Shown here one piece after another: positions 27,399-40,073 of a stretch of DNA of 64,000 bases. A program made the translations under genes and the position numbers. Numbering within the stretch: the stretch's first letter is position 1; every line of letters starts with the position of its first letter. The notes under the pieces were generated by a model. It had not been told where the DNA came from. It searched no databases and saw only the letters and a program-made list of their open reading frames with translations. Source of the DNA: Cyclina sinensis. Taxonomy: Eukaryota > Mollusca > Bivalvia > Venerida > Veneridae. The DNA lies in contig JAAONU010000001.1 in the NCBI GenBank assembly GCA_012932295.1, positions 58,191,693 through 58,255,692 on the forward strand, written 5' to 3'.

Positions 27399-27600
27399 GC
27401 ACCGTGGTCAAGGGGTAGAGCGCAGGGCGGCGGATACGGAGGTCGCGGGTTCAAATCCCGTCAGAGGTGCGATTCTCTCACGATCTCCGCATTCCTCCAC
27501 GCTGCGCGAATAATGGAATGGAACCCAGGATGCAGTCATCGAGCGTGATGAATATAAGTTGTAAAAACTTGTATCTAAATGTGTCTAAACTAAACTATCC
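27399..27600 (+). mobile_element. tRNA-derived SINE
   Basis: The first 72 bp (27399-27470) look like a tRNA head. There is an A box (TGGTCAAGGGG), a B box (GGTTCAAATCC) with a good T-arm (GCGGG/CCCGT), and end complementarity GCACC/GGTGC. The anticodon stem does not pair, so it is not a working tRNA gene. The head is followed by a ~130-bp tRNA-unrelated body containing CTGCGCGAATAATGGA. A related body occurs at 31201-31345. Confidence 0.65.
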
Positions 27601-30600
27601 CCAAATAAACGCTTTTATTTCGCAAAAGTACCTCCCCGTGAATTGACCTTGACCTTCACAATAAATCGGTATACATTGTACTTTCGTTTTGCGTTAACAG
27701 CAAAGTCTGTGACAACTTTCCGTCTGTTATATGTTTACTAACATTGGTTTTATATACATAAAAATAAAAATTATTCAATAGAACGGTGCACGCGAAAATG
27801 ACTGTTTGTGATACTAGGTACGATGGGAATTTTCAACCTTGGAACAAAAAACGTCTCTTGGCCAATACTGACAGCTTTATAGACGTACAATAAACATATT
27901 TGGTCAGCTCACAGACTGACATGTGTTATTCAAATTGTAGCTGGGCAGAAACGTTTGGTGTAGTCAAAGTTATGGAACGCCAAATATGCCGAAATATAGA
28001 TGCGGAAAGGAAACCAGTATACCAAGCATATATGTATCATGGGGAAACAGAAAATATTAGTACTAGAAAATGATGATATGTTTGATATGTTTATTTTCAA
28101 TATTCTATAAGGCCATATGGCCCATGAGGATATACAATGCATTATATATGGCGAGACAGTATATAGCAGAAATGTACAAAACAATTAAAACAGCGGAGAA
28201 GGTTTACAAATAATTACATGTTGAAAATATCCTGATAATAACAATACATCTGTAAATAAACAGCCCCATGTAGCATACACAAAACTTGCTTATGTTATTT
28301 ATAATAGATTTGTCTTCCTTATTAGTATATGACATCTAATATTTTTTACCGAATTCCACTTGGGTATAATTTAAATTTTAAAATGAAAACAATTACAGTG
28401 GTTAATTAATGTTCTTTTTATCTGAAATTAAAATATATTATGTTGGAAGATACTATACTAAAAATACAAAGACAGTATCGAGTTTCATTTAAAATAGCAT
28501 ATTTGTCAATTTTTCTAATCCTTATGTAGAATATTTTGAATTTTGGGTACGGCATATATTGTAAAGTCCGAGTAAAATGTAACACTATACCCATGTGCAA
28601 TTTCACATCGTACAATATGAAATCCGTATGTCTATTTTATAAAGTAAACTTGCTCTTAGTTATAAAGACATTCGATAAATGCATGCAATATAAGTAAATC
28701 ATTCAAACACATAGTCTCAACCCATTACTCGAAGAAAAAAATATCTACTATAATTAATCGCAACTGCACTTACACTGTATGAAATACAGCTTCTTAATTC
28801 TTAATGATGTAAGTTAAGACTAATAGATAGTCTTAAAACTGAAACTCAGAATATTTCATGACAGAAAAAGAAAACTATTTATGGACTATATAATTGTAAG
28901 GTTTTTCCACTCTTTGTTATTTGAATTTCAGGAATCTTTAGAAAATTTTATGGACTTCTCTTGGTCGTAACGACGTTGGAATTAATTAGTTTGGAAAAGG
29001 TGGTCGGAAAAAAGGTCCATTAATTTTACTCTAAGTCTCAGGATTCCAGAGAATCTAATCAAGTCAACAATACAAGTACCAGAACTAATGGTCATAAAAA
29101 ATTGTTTTCAGTATTTGAAACGACCGTGAACATATTTGAAATAAAAAAAGAAACTATAGATTTGAATTGTTTAAATCATTACTATGCATAACTTTCACTA
29201 ATTAAGTAGGCAAATTATTATAGCAATATTTTATCATAATATATCATCGAAAATATTCTAAATTACAGTACTTCAAAATTCATAAACAAATTTTGCGCAA
29301 AATATCGTTTATCTTAATTATTTCGTTTCACATGATTGTAGTTTTGACATTTTATGTGCACTTTTTTATCACTTTATTATTTACTTTAAAATCTTGATAT
29401 GAAATAGAATTCATATGGAAATACATCAGGAATATTTTAAATATTTTAAACCGAATCTAACTTCTCCCTACATCTATTTAATACCACCTATTTGAGTTCA
29501 TGATATATTTATAAGTGTAATTTGAAACGTCCAAGCCCATTTTCATTTTATAAAAGAATTAGATAGAACGCGTACATATTAAAGGTACAGAACCAAGCTT
29601 TTCTAGAGCTTTCGTGAAAGACAACAGACAGTTTTTTTTACTCCAACCGTACCAAGTCGGCAACGTTCCTTGCTCAGGTATTCCAAAACACAAATGTAAT
29701 TTAAAAAAGAAAATCTTAAGTTATGAAATTTAAGAAGTTTAAGTTATTCTTTAATAAAACCGATTATGAATTAGAACAACATAAAATGTAATGTTACGGT
29801 ACAAAATGAAATGTCCTTCGTTCTGCATTTTAAAGAAACTGGTCCGCAATTTTGGCAAAAATATTCTTCCTCAAAAAAAGATAAGTCAGAGTACCATTTC
29901 AAAACTTTATTTAATCCTTCTATACAGCTTACAAACGGAAGAAAAAAACATGTCGGAATTCAAACCATCTACGCCACGGTGTTTTTTTTTTTTTTATGTA
30001 AGTGCACTTAATTAACGAAATAAAGTAAGTACCCATAATTAACGTGGTAAAATGTATACTGATGAAAATGTGAAAAAGCTATTTATTCTGATGTTTTACC
30101 GTGACAAAAGAAAAAAAGTCATAAATTAAGTTTTAAAGTGTTCTTCACAAAAATAGCTAAAATGCTATACCTGTGTTTACAAACATTTTCCTTTTTATGT
30201 ATCGGCAAACGATGTGCGGGTCAGAACCTTTAAAACTTTAATGTATACACCATTGATATGACACAAATAGGAAAACATGTAAGAAGAATACAAGTCAAAT
30301 GTTTGAACGCCGCCAAATGGAGCGGGGGTTGCGATAATTAGTAATGTTGGATTAAATGTATGGTGGTTAACCAAATATAATCTTTTTGCACTCTAATTTT
30401 GTATGTGGCTGACATTTGTTAAAGTTTAATGCTAAAAAAGATGATTCTACGTCAAGTCTTTAGGCACTGTTTCCTCTGTGCGAAAATTGGCTGCTGTCAC
30501 ATTATGCTGTTTTTGATTAAGGGATAGGAAATAAACAGAAATCATTGACCTAATCAAAAGATAATCTATTTTTTTTTATTTTCCTGCCTCTATAATTCTA

Positions 30601-31200
30601 AAATATAAATTTGCTTATTTTTTTAAACAGTTTACGTACGAAAAAAGTATTTTGGAAAAACATTAGTTAATTCGAACCCATGCTTGAAACTCGCGTCCTA
30701 ACCAAAATAACATCGTACTCATTCGTTTAAAATCGGATTTTTCCGTAAAATTTAGACTGGTTCGCAATCTGAAATCAAAAGACCGCTTGTTACAAAGAAC
30801 ACACTGTGAAATCAGTTTACAGTCTAAAAGGAGTTCACCACATGGAAATTTTACTAACTGCATTCCAATAAAAACGCATGAAAAAGACAACATCAAATAG
30901 TCTTTTCAATCGTAATGAAAGCTTAAGCATAGGTTGTAAAGTGATATGTAGTGTCGAGAATTTTCTGCAACAATTTTTATCTAAATCTTTCCACCATTAA
31001 AACAAAACTCAAAGCACGCAATGTAAGGTTGGAAGTAATATGTTTTTTCCTGATGACATTTTGTCGAAATGTACTCTTATTGTTAATTTATAAAACTCTG
31101 AAAATTAAAACAACTTCTAATCTAAAAGACGTTGTAATTTCTTGCACGAAAAATCCTAAATTCTCGATCAGGAATGGTCGAGGGAATGAACGCTTGACAC
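27601..31200. other. Intergenic, no gene seen
   Basis: No coding region or RNA gene supported. Strongly AT-rich. Confidence 0.4.
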
Positions 31201-31345
31201 CCGTCCGGAATTCGCTAGTGCGAACCCCACCAGGGTAAGATTCTTCTATGGCTCACCACATTTAACGTCCGGCGCGAATACTGGAGTGAACCCATGAAGC
31301 AATCATTTAGCTGAAGTATCAGAAGTACAGGGGCTTGTTTCCCGA
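31201..31345 (+). mobile_element. Decayed SINE related to the 27.4-kb copy
   Basis: It contains 'gcgcgaatactggagtgaaccca', similar to 'gcgcgaataatggaatggaaccca' in the 27.4-kb SINE. Ahead of it lies a degraded tRNA-like head (GTGCGAACCCCACCAGGG). Limits are approximate. Confidence 0.4.
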
Positions 31346-32079
31346 TCGAAGTAAAATAAACTTTTAATAAAATTCTGGACACAAAAAATGCAATGATTGA
31401 TAAAGAGTTGATGGCCAAACAACATTTCATGGCAAGATTTCCAGCAATGTTAAATGAATACACTTTTAACTATGCAGAATAAATTTCTATAAAGAACCTG
31501 AATCTGCCATGTGATCTTGAGCGATTAGTTAATGTATCAGAGCGGAATTTGTATCAATTCATTTTTTTCACCGACAGAAATGAAAACAAGTTGATAAATT
31601 GCCATGATATGGCAATGCATGATGATGAGCGGCACATAAAGAAGAATAATGATTATATTAAAATATGAATAAAATGCGACGTTAATTAAAGGTTATTTAA
31701 GTTTCTGATATTTGATCAAAACAAAGGGGACGTAAACTCATTTTCACTAGAGGCTTCTACTAAAAGCTTAAATCAGAGAATCTGAAACTACTCCCTTTCA
31801 AGAAAACAAGAGTTATCAGAAGTACACGGATGTCCCCTTTAGTCGCATCAAAAATCACAAAATCAATAGGAAATGTCGGTTTAAAACAATAGAATACAAG
31901 CATATCGACTTATAAAGCTGAACTATGTTCCTGGATTCCAGAGTTATTTATCGAAGACTACACATGAAATACATTCTCCTCTCCTTAACATTTGATGCAT
32001 TTTCAACAGGATTAATCTACTAGTGTTTAACCATTAGCTAAGGTTTGAGAGACTTTTGTAAAGTAGTTCTTGAGTTATT

Positions 32080-33060
32080 TATTAGAAACGTTTTTAATAC
32101 TACAGGTCCTTGTAAGCTTGAATCGACACGGTGTGCGCTAAAACGATCCAGGAAATTTACTGATTATGCTTAACCCTGGAGAGTTTGAATTCCCTTGAAG
32201 CAGTTATTTTACAGTTATTGGCCGGAAGCGGTTTTCAAAGTGCGGGCCCCTGTGAGCTTGATTATATCCATGTGAACCCAACTCTTAAATTCTACTTATT
32301 ACATCCACATATCTTGTAAACCTTGAAGGTAGCAAATGTTCTTTAGTAACTGATCGGAAGCTGTTTCCAAAGTGCAGACCCACGTGAGCTTGAGCTTTGA
32401 TCCTGTGGGTCGGAAAACAGCAGGGTTCATCTACCTTTTATGTCAAACCCTTCTGTGAATTACATTTTACAGGCCCATAGAGCAATTATTCTTCAGTAAA
32501 TGATCAGAAAAAAATTTACGGGCTCTTGTGAGCTGAAAGCTTTGAACATGTGGGTCCAATAGCATTATTTTCAATTTACCGATAATGCCAAACCGTCCTG
32601 TAAATGTTTACATTTCTAAGAACCATTGTTTTAACGTTATAGCTCGGTAACAGTTTACAAGTATGGTCTCCTTGACATTTGACTCTCTAGGTCAAACACA
32701 ACAGGGGTCATTTACGCATCATTCTCAACTATCCTGTGAAGTTAAAGTTATTTTGAGCAGTTGTTCTCACGCTATTGACTGGAAGCTTGATCTGAGAACC
32801 ACAATGACCAAAAACACATAAATCGTTTATCAATCATGCCCAAATATCGTTTAAGATTTAATATCCTGATAGCAGTGGTCCTCTAAATATTGATCGTACA
32901 CCATGTTTACACTACAGAGCCATGTGAGCCTGATGATTGACCTAGATTGCAAGGAAACAAGTTCATCTACACTAGGTGCCCAACCTATCTTCAAGATTTA
33001 CAGTTCTGTGCGTATGTATTCTTGAGTTATTGATCGGACACCACTAGGTCTACTAACGGA
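32080..33060 (+). repeat. Old, heavily diverged ~140-bp tandem array
   Basis: A degenerate unit recurs about every 130-150 bp. Anchor words of the type TTATTGATCGGAA..GTTTnCAAAGTG lie near 32216, 32349, 32497, 32638, 32773, 32888 and 33028. Unit text (GTGAGCTTGA..TTTGA, GGGTTCATCTAC) parallels that of the better-preserved array at 40074-41640, so the two are likely copies of one element of different age. Confidence 0.55.
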
Positions 33061-33941
33061 CCAACAAACTTCAGCAAAACAATATAACCACACTTCATCG
33101 AAAAGGTATTAAAACACTCAGGTCTTTCTAAGAAATTGCTCGATAGAATTAAGTCTCTGATAGTCGCTAGCAATTATCCACTGTTATAATGATCAGTTGG
33201 AATAACTAATTATAGATTAAACTACCGAATCCAGTCCCCTACATGAGATGATCATAACAGCAACAGCTGAATACTTCAGTTACTGGGCGATCAACACTCG
33301 ACCTATTGGGTATTTTCACAGTGTTCAATGAAGATTTCAACTGTCATTTTACAGAATCTCTTCATTGTGAACGGTATATCACATTATGTAGATCTCTGAT
33401 GACCAATGCAATAAAGAACTGATCCGTCTAATTGATCTTTTGCCGCAGGTTTTCAGAAGAGATTAGTTTTATACATTTCTATTTAGTGTTACACCAAGTT
33501 ATGGAAACATCAGAACAAATTAAAGAACAATAAATAAGGATAATTGTAATAAAGTGTGTTACAAAATATGTCATTTTATCAGTCAAAATATCATATCAGA
33601 CAGTCAGTTCATTTACCAAACCATTGTTTCTGTGAATAAGCAGTACTTGATTGCCAGCATTTTTACGATACTACCAACTTTCAAACAACATAGGAACTTT
33701 TCGTTCATTTGATAATCCTGAACGGTTATTGCACAGGGCCAAGTGAAGGCTGTTCTACTAGCTGTATTGTAAATGAAGGTTACAGATAATTTAGAGAGAA
33801 TGGAAACAAGGAATGCCGTTCAAGAGATATTCTAAACTCTTGAAAATCTAAGCCTTCATATTACATTATAATTTTTGCAATTGTCGGCTATTAACTGCAC
33901 TTAGTAACAAGAATTTGAAAGTATAATGTTGTATACCGTCT

Positions 33942-34200
33942 CCCTGGCCTAGTGGTTTAGGCATCCGCCTTGGGAGCGGGAGGTCGAAGGTTCGAATCCC
34001 ACCAGGGTCCGTTCCGATGCGGCCGGTTGGTGAGCCGCCAGCTAGTTAAAGAATGGTTACCGTATGCCTACCTGCCTGATGCCTGGCATTAAAGGATAGG
34101 ATTCGGGAGGTAAACGTGCAACAGAATAAGGTGTCTCATAAGTCAGATATGGCTGGCCCTTTCAATAGGGGTGACACTATAATAAACAAACACTTTACCT
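33942..34200 (+). mobile_element. tRNA-Pro-like SINE with intact pol III boxes
   Basis: 33942-34007 folds as a tRNA. The ends CCCTGG/CCAGGG pair. The A box is TGGCCTAGTGG and the B box GGTTCGAATCC, both matching consensus. The anticodon arm TCCGC-CTTGGGA-GCGGG reads anticodon TGG (Pro). A ~190-bp body follows (CGATGCGGCCGGTTGGTGAG...) and the copy fades out in AT-rich sequence near 34200. Presence of the body shows a SINE rather than a tRNA gene. Both promoter boxes look usable. Confidence 0.7.
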
Positions 34201-34366
34201 TTACCTGTTGTTTACAATTTTGTGAGTCAATATATATGTGATTGTATATCATTATGAACGTCACAGGTGAATCATTTTGAATCATTTTCTTCTAATTATA
34301 TGATATAGATAAGATTATAAGGTCTCCAGAGAAAATGACAGATAATGAATATAATCATCTGTCTTG

Positions 34367-34512
34367 TTCTCTGGCCATACTTTTTTTTCAGGTCCTCATT
34401 TGAGGTAACCACATTTATTTACCGTGTCATAGGTACAAATGAGGGTTAGGGATCCATCCCTCATTGACGTTACAAATAGATGTTTATACTAAATATTCTC
34501 TGGCCATACTTT
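34367..34512 (-). mobile_element. 112-bp A-tailed retro-insert with 17-bp target duplication
   Basis: TTCTCTGGCCATACTTT occurs perfectly at 34367-34383 and 34496-34512. Between them lies a 112-bp insert. Read on the minus strand it carries AATAAA (34419-34414) and, 25 bp later, a run of A's beginning at 34388. This is the layout of a retro-transposed 3' end of a polyadenylated transcript, cut off at its 5' end. No coding sequence is recognisable. Confidence 0.7.
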
Positions 34513-35875
34513 ATAGATAATTCGTCAGATAATACTCTTAACTAGTCGACTGAAAATAACTAGAATCTTCTCATCTAATGGCGGACAAATGGTTAGTTAA
34601 CCTGACTGTAATAAGATATTGATAAATAGGAAATCAAAGTGACAACATTTTGTAGAAACATTCCAGGCAGTATCTACGGCTACACTTCCTGCATATCAGA
34701 ATAGCCGGGGAAGTAAAACATTGCAGAACATTTTTAAATCTTTACCGAATAATGCTACCGACCGGCCACATTGTGACCTCGTAAATGATAATACCATACC
34801 TTGTCGAAAACGACGACGCCAAATTTGAATACACCTGAAATCAGATGTACTATCACATGGGATAAATACTACATGTATTTGTATTCTTGTTTCTTTTGGC
34901 GAGACTTATGAAAACAAGTTTACAAATGGTTTTGAAATATAGCAATGCAAGTCAGATCGTAATGGAAGAACTTCAGAAAATTTAAAATATGTATATACAT
35001 GTATTTTTATGCTAGTCAAAGGTATAAATGATGAGGCATTTCGTAAAAGGCAGAGCGTATTTCAATTAATCTTTCTCAAAAGTAATCAATGATACCCTTT
35101 TGCTAAAATGCATGAAGGATCGGTGCTACCAGTAAAGGTGCATTGATATTTAATGTCGCTTCAGAAAGAAAAAAAACGTACATTATTTATACAGCCGCAA
35201 AGGGACACTTGTTTGCAGCTTACAAAGACGCTTAAAGTTAAGACAAAAATAATCTATGATCATTTTTCTTTATCATTACCTAAGAATGCTTAAGCAAATT
35301 TGATTATCTTAGAACACAACTTTGTTTTAAGATCACAGAACTGTTAGATATTATTGTTAGTATCAGACTGACAAATAAGAAAATAAGATTTGTACAATTT
35401 TCATCAAAAATTATTTTTCTTAATAGCCTCTTTAAATCAAAGATGGTTATCATTTCTGTACTGTGTTAATAAACTTCGCGAACTTAATTAGACAAATAAC
35501 ATATCACTAGCCAGTAACCTCGGGCAGTAAGAATATTGAACTTTACTTAACGAGGGATGGACATATCTTGTAATTATATCTTCATTTGCTACCACGTTTC
35601 TTCTAATTAGACAAATTACTGGCAATGAAACCTGAAAACATGTTTCAGAGCACGCAAAACATAAGAAACATTTCAAGCAGTTCTTTATTTTCGATGGTAT
35701 TTTCAAAGCAACAAGCTATTTCGGGATAACGAGCTGACGAAGAACTTATATAAAACCCTGACAGTTCAGAAAGGGAACTCTGACCCATCAAATTGGAATA
35801 AATGGTTCTAATTTGTTCATAGGGACTTACAAGAATAAGCTGACAAATAGACAATTAAATGTAATGTATGTGGAA

Positions 35876-35953
<78 letters not shown>

Positions 35954-38224
35954 CATTTCGTTTAAGTGTATGCGTAAAGAAGGAGATAGGTTTAAACCGA
36001 GACTTTATCTCTCAGACAAGTAGTATGAGCTTTTATTTAACTAAGCAGACCACTACTTGTTGAAGTGATGAGATCCGTGCAATGCACTATTACGTTAAAT
36101 TACAATTTATCAAGATTGTTGATTCAATATTAATGCATGCTAATTGTAAAGATAATGGCCTAATTGATAACTTCAGTAAGATGTATTTTACTTGAACTGA
36201 GCGGCCTTTAGTTGTGTTAATTTATATTACATCCCTTACACTGTCACATATCTCGTTTGGTAAACATTAACTAACACTGTCCTTATCAATGTAAGAAAAA
36301 GCCGGGAAATCAACAAGTTAATAGAAAATAGTCATATTGATAAGAAATAGTTGAAACTGCCTTTCCATGGCGTCCTTTTTGGTTGGTTGGCGTAACAACA
36401 CTGTTGATAGTAGATGGGTAAACGCTTTTAAAACGTAATTTAACTATTCTTGAGTGGAATTATTTTAACTTATGTTTCAAAGTTGTATATGTACTACTTT
36501 TTCTGCATTTGATTTATAATCATTAAAGTATACGGTTTTTGTAATACCTCATAATTTTTATCATTTGCGACTTCAATAGCTTTCTTACAGTACAAAACAA
36601 AATAGCGACAACCTCTCGCATGTCAGTACATTGTGCTAAAATTTTCTTTCTGGGTCAAAGTAAAACGACAATACCAAAACTATCATTCTGTTTAGATTAC
36701 GTTATATAAAAACACGCTTTTTTGTTGTCTGCTGTTTGACTTCACATGTCAGATAACGTGAGGGTTATACGTTAAATACGATACATTCTACTTAAATGTC
36801 ATTTAGAAATAACTACTTCAGTAAAATCAATCACTGTCGTTTCTAACACTGAAAGAAAATCCGAATGAGCAATTAACCTAACACCTGTTGACAATGTACA
36901 GATGAATCAGACAACGCCTGTGTTTATTTTTCTAACCTAGATTATTGATGACACAATCATGCAAAGTTTTGTCAAGGTGACTGCCCACCCAAATGTAGCC
37001 TTTACGGCGCTTTTTATGGAATTGTTTCACTTATATAAAAATGGGTCTTTTGTTTCTAAAATGTTATATAGCGATCTATTAAGTACAAGGTTGTTAATTT
37101 AGTAACTCAAAATGTCAATGGTGTAATTAGTAATGGTGCAAATTTGCACACTAGTTGTATTATTGTATAAAACTATTTAGTATTTAAAAAAGGTTTTATT
37201 TGGTTCATTTTTTAAAATAAATTTTACATTGTTGATTGTCAGTCAGTTTTCAGTTTTACTTTAAAATAGCTTTGTTGACAAATTAATTGCTTTTTTATGT
37301 TTACTTAATATTCGTAAGGTTTAAGTGTTTTAATGTTGCTGTTTTAGATTTTGGTATGATGCTGAAAAGTGAACTGTACACACGATTGTTTCGTTAAATT
37401 GTGTACAATGGATTGAAATATATCATATTTTGTCCAAAACAAATGTAAAAACATAAGCTGCTACAAACAGTTTTAATCACAAAGGAATAAGATTTCTTAT
37501 ACAATAATAAGAAAAAAAAAGAAAACAAAACGTCCTTCAAAAATTTAAGATAAACTTTCGGGAATTTATTTAAGATAAATCAATTATGGACTCTATTTTT
37601 TTCTAAAAAGTCAACCATTCCTATTAATTAAACTTGAAATTTCTTTTTCTAGAAAAAGAAGAGAAAAAAAAACAAGAAAAAAATCCAGATTACGAATGGT
37701 GAAAATGGTGCAGTTTTAATGAAAAGGAAAGTGAAATGGCATTATACTAGTTAAATTGTCAAGAAATCTTGAAGAATGTTTGAGATTATGTGTTGATGGA
37801 AATTGTTCAGTAACTGTCACGTAACATTTTTATGTGATTTTTTATCGGTATTATAGCCATGTTTTTGGACACAAATTGAACGTCTGATTTACAAAGGTCA
37901 AAAGATACGCTGAAAAAAAATATCTTCCATCTTCAAAACGTTGCGTCCATAGTAACCATATAAGCCCATGTCTCATTGAATGAACAATATTACAAGGGGG
38001 TCAAAATAAATGTCATTCATAACTCCTTGACAGGCATCTCACCTTAGTGTAAGTTAATGATATACTAATACAAAGAAGTACGTTTGCAAAATAAATATCG
38101 TTTAGAAATCTCCGTTTCACCTGAAAGCATTCCGGGTTCTATTGTGACTTATATTATTAGAATTTAGTGTACACACTTTGAATAACTCATAAAATTCTTT
38201 TATTTTCAATACCTCTATATCTAT
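34513..38224. other. Intergenic, no gene seen
   Basis: No gene found. It includes the (TA)n microsatellite at 35878-35949 and otherwise AT-rich unique-looking sequence. Confidence 0.4.
35878..35949. repeat. (TA)36 microsatellite
   Basis: An uninterrupted TA dinucleotide run of about 72 bp. Confidence 0.98.
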
Positions 38225-38230
38225 TTTATT
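38225..38230 (-). terminator. Candidate poly(A) signal of paralogue D
   Basis: AATAAA on the minus strand, ~316 bp after the stop of paralogue D. Confidence 0.35.
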
Positions 38231-38545
38231 AAACTTACTTTAAATTACGGTTAAAACCATTATGAATTAACTTAAAGGTATAGACTAAAACATATTGTTG
38301 ACAAAATTATTATACACAACAGTATACATCGAATTCCTTATTAAAAAGTGTAAATTCTATCCGGCGAAAGACAACTATTTTGCATCATGAGCGCTTGAAG
38401 ACCGCTGACAAAACAAAAGGCATATAAAAACATATTCCTCTACTGTCATTTGCTTAGACTGAAATAGTGTCAAAAGCGCAATTCTAAAAGTCTGATAATT
38501 TGTATAAAAACAGTCATATAGTTTTTTTTATCTAGTTTTAATTAG

Positions 38546-39246
38546 CTAAACCAATCTGGATCTACAGAAAAGCTCTGCCGCTGGGTTCTGGTTGAGCGCA
38601 CGAATCGTCATGGTGTCAAATTCAGCTCCCCATTGGTCAGTTTTCACCCTCATTAATAACGTATGATTTCCGTTGTTCAAAGTAACAGCCTCTCCGATTG
38701 GTCCAGTGTCCTTAAAGTAATTCCACTCGTGACCACCGTTATAGAATTCTTCCGTTTTGGCTGCCCCTAAAATGTTTCCGTCGAGTTCCAAGGTTATTCT
38801 GTCAGAAGGCCCATCGTTTGAATACACAAGGCTTATAACTTGAATTCGGACTTTCTTGTCACCAGAGCCTTCCACGCACAGGGTAGCTTCAAATTCTCTT
38901 CCGGCATCTTTGGCTGTGATGTGTAAAGTCCTATTGTTAGATGATTCGGAGCGGAATATCATAAATCTTTCCAGTTGCTTCTCTGTTAGGGAATCTTCAA
39001 ATTCAACCAGATAGTCTTCAGAATGTTTGCCTGTGTCCAGGACAACGATATCCGATCGTGCAGTTGTTGGTGTTATTGTTGTTCTTCCAGCTGTTGTTTT
39101 CTGTGTTGTCTTCGCCTTGACACTTTCTGTGTTACCACCATTTGCAAATGCATTTGTAGTTGCTTCTGTTGTTCCTGCTTCTATATTAACGACCTCTCTA
39201 AAACAAATATACAGCCAAGAAAACAATACCAAATCCGTCGTTCCAT
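38546..39246 (-). CDS. Secreted GHEWN-domain protein, paralogue D, with Ser/Thr-rich linker
   Basis: The most diverged of the four paralogues. The domain frame ends at 38546-38548. Counting from 39232, residues ~20-60 are Thr/Ala/Ser-rich and mucin-like. Then come FRSESSNN (93-100), LCVEG (118-122), YSNDGPSD (137-144), GHEWNYFKDTGPIG (167-180), TDQWGAEFD (198-206) and LFCRSR near the end. The best start, ATG at 39246-39244, lies ~45 bp after a TATA box and opens a signal peptide (MERRIWYCFLGCIFVLE), but it is in another frame from the domain and soon stops. Either one base is missing near 39195-39215, or an upstream exon splices in at the 'tttgttttag' acceptor just before 39200. The domain frame has no ATG of its own. 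The linker suggests O-glycosylation, and the domain motifs are intact, so I expect a functional ancestor. Confidence 0.65.
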
Positions 39247-39290
39247 CTTCAGTTTTAATGTGTGTCTGGCAAGAATATGTAATTTGCGGT

Positions 39291-39301
39291 ATTTTTATAT
39301 A
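39291..39301 (-). promoter_or_regulatory. TATA box of paralogue D
   Basis: TATATAAAAAT on the minus strand ends ~45 bp before the ATG at 39246. A start ~30 bp further on would give a 5' leader of about 25 nt. This supports that ATG as the original start. Confidence 0.5.
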
Positions 39302-40073
39302 CTTTTATTGACGAACTATAAAACAAAAATTTATGTTCTTACGTCAGGTTATATAGTTTACAACTAGGTGGTCGTTGATAAAATTATGTTATAACATGAG
39401 TTGTTGAACCCTAAAATGTCAATTTTTGGGAGTTTAACGAGGGAGTGGCGAGGTTGACAAAATATTAGTCGTTGTCATTTACAGGTGTACTGTGTTTGTT
39501 GCCGATAGAAATAGATTCGTAATGCTGATTGTAGCGGGTGTGTTTGATTTCAAATATCAAGAATTTGTTTATCAATCATTACAGTCATTGTCAGGCCACT
39601 GAAGCAGTTTTTCTTCGTTTTAACAAGGGTTGACCCGACAATAACTTACGTTCTGATAAGTTTATTCTATCTACCTACAAAATGGAACATTACAATGCCA
39701 TTTACTGAAAGGGAATTGTATTTGCCACTCTTACTTTACAAGGGGTGTTTAAAAATTGTCGATAATCATTCAGTGTCCTTTTTCGATATTTTTTAAAGCA
39801 TTACGACCATTAACTTTTCATGCTTTCATTTCAACAAGGGTTACGTATTTTGTTCCTTCTGGCTATAATTTCTGTGTAGAGAAACGTCCAATTATAAAAC
39901 GTTTAAACCTTAAATGAATTTTGGATCAATGTTTCTGCTATTGCTACTACAATGATGACGATGATGATGATGATTAATGTTGGTAGTTCTGTGGATCCTG
40001 TTGCAGCTACTGTTGTTTCTGGTACTTAGTATTATGATAATAACCAAAAGAGACAGGAGATGTTTGTAAAGCA
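39302..40073. other. Intergenic, no gene seen
   Basis: Nothing recognisable except a short GATGAT run near 39955-39975. Confidence 0.4.

Noticed and set aside
27399..27470. Functional tRNA gene
   Set aside because: The anticodon stem does not pair and a SINE body follows.
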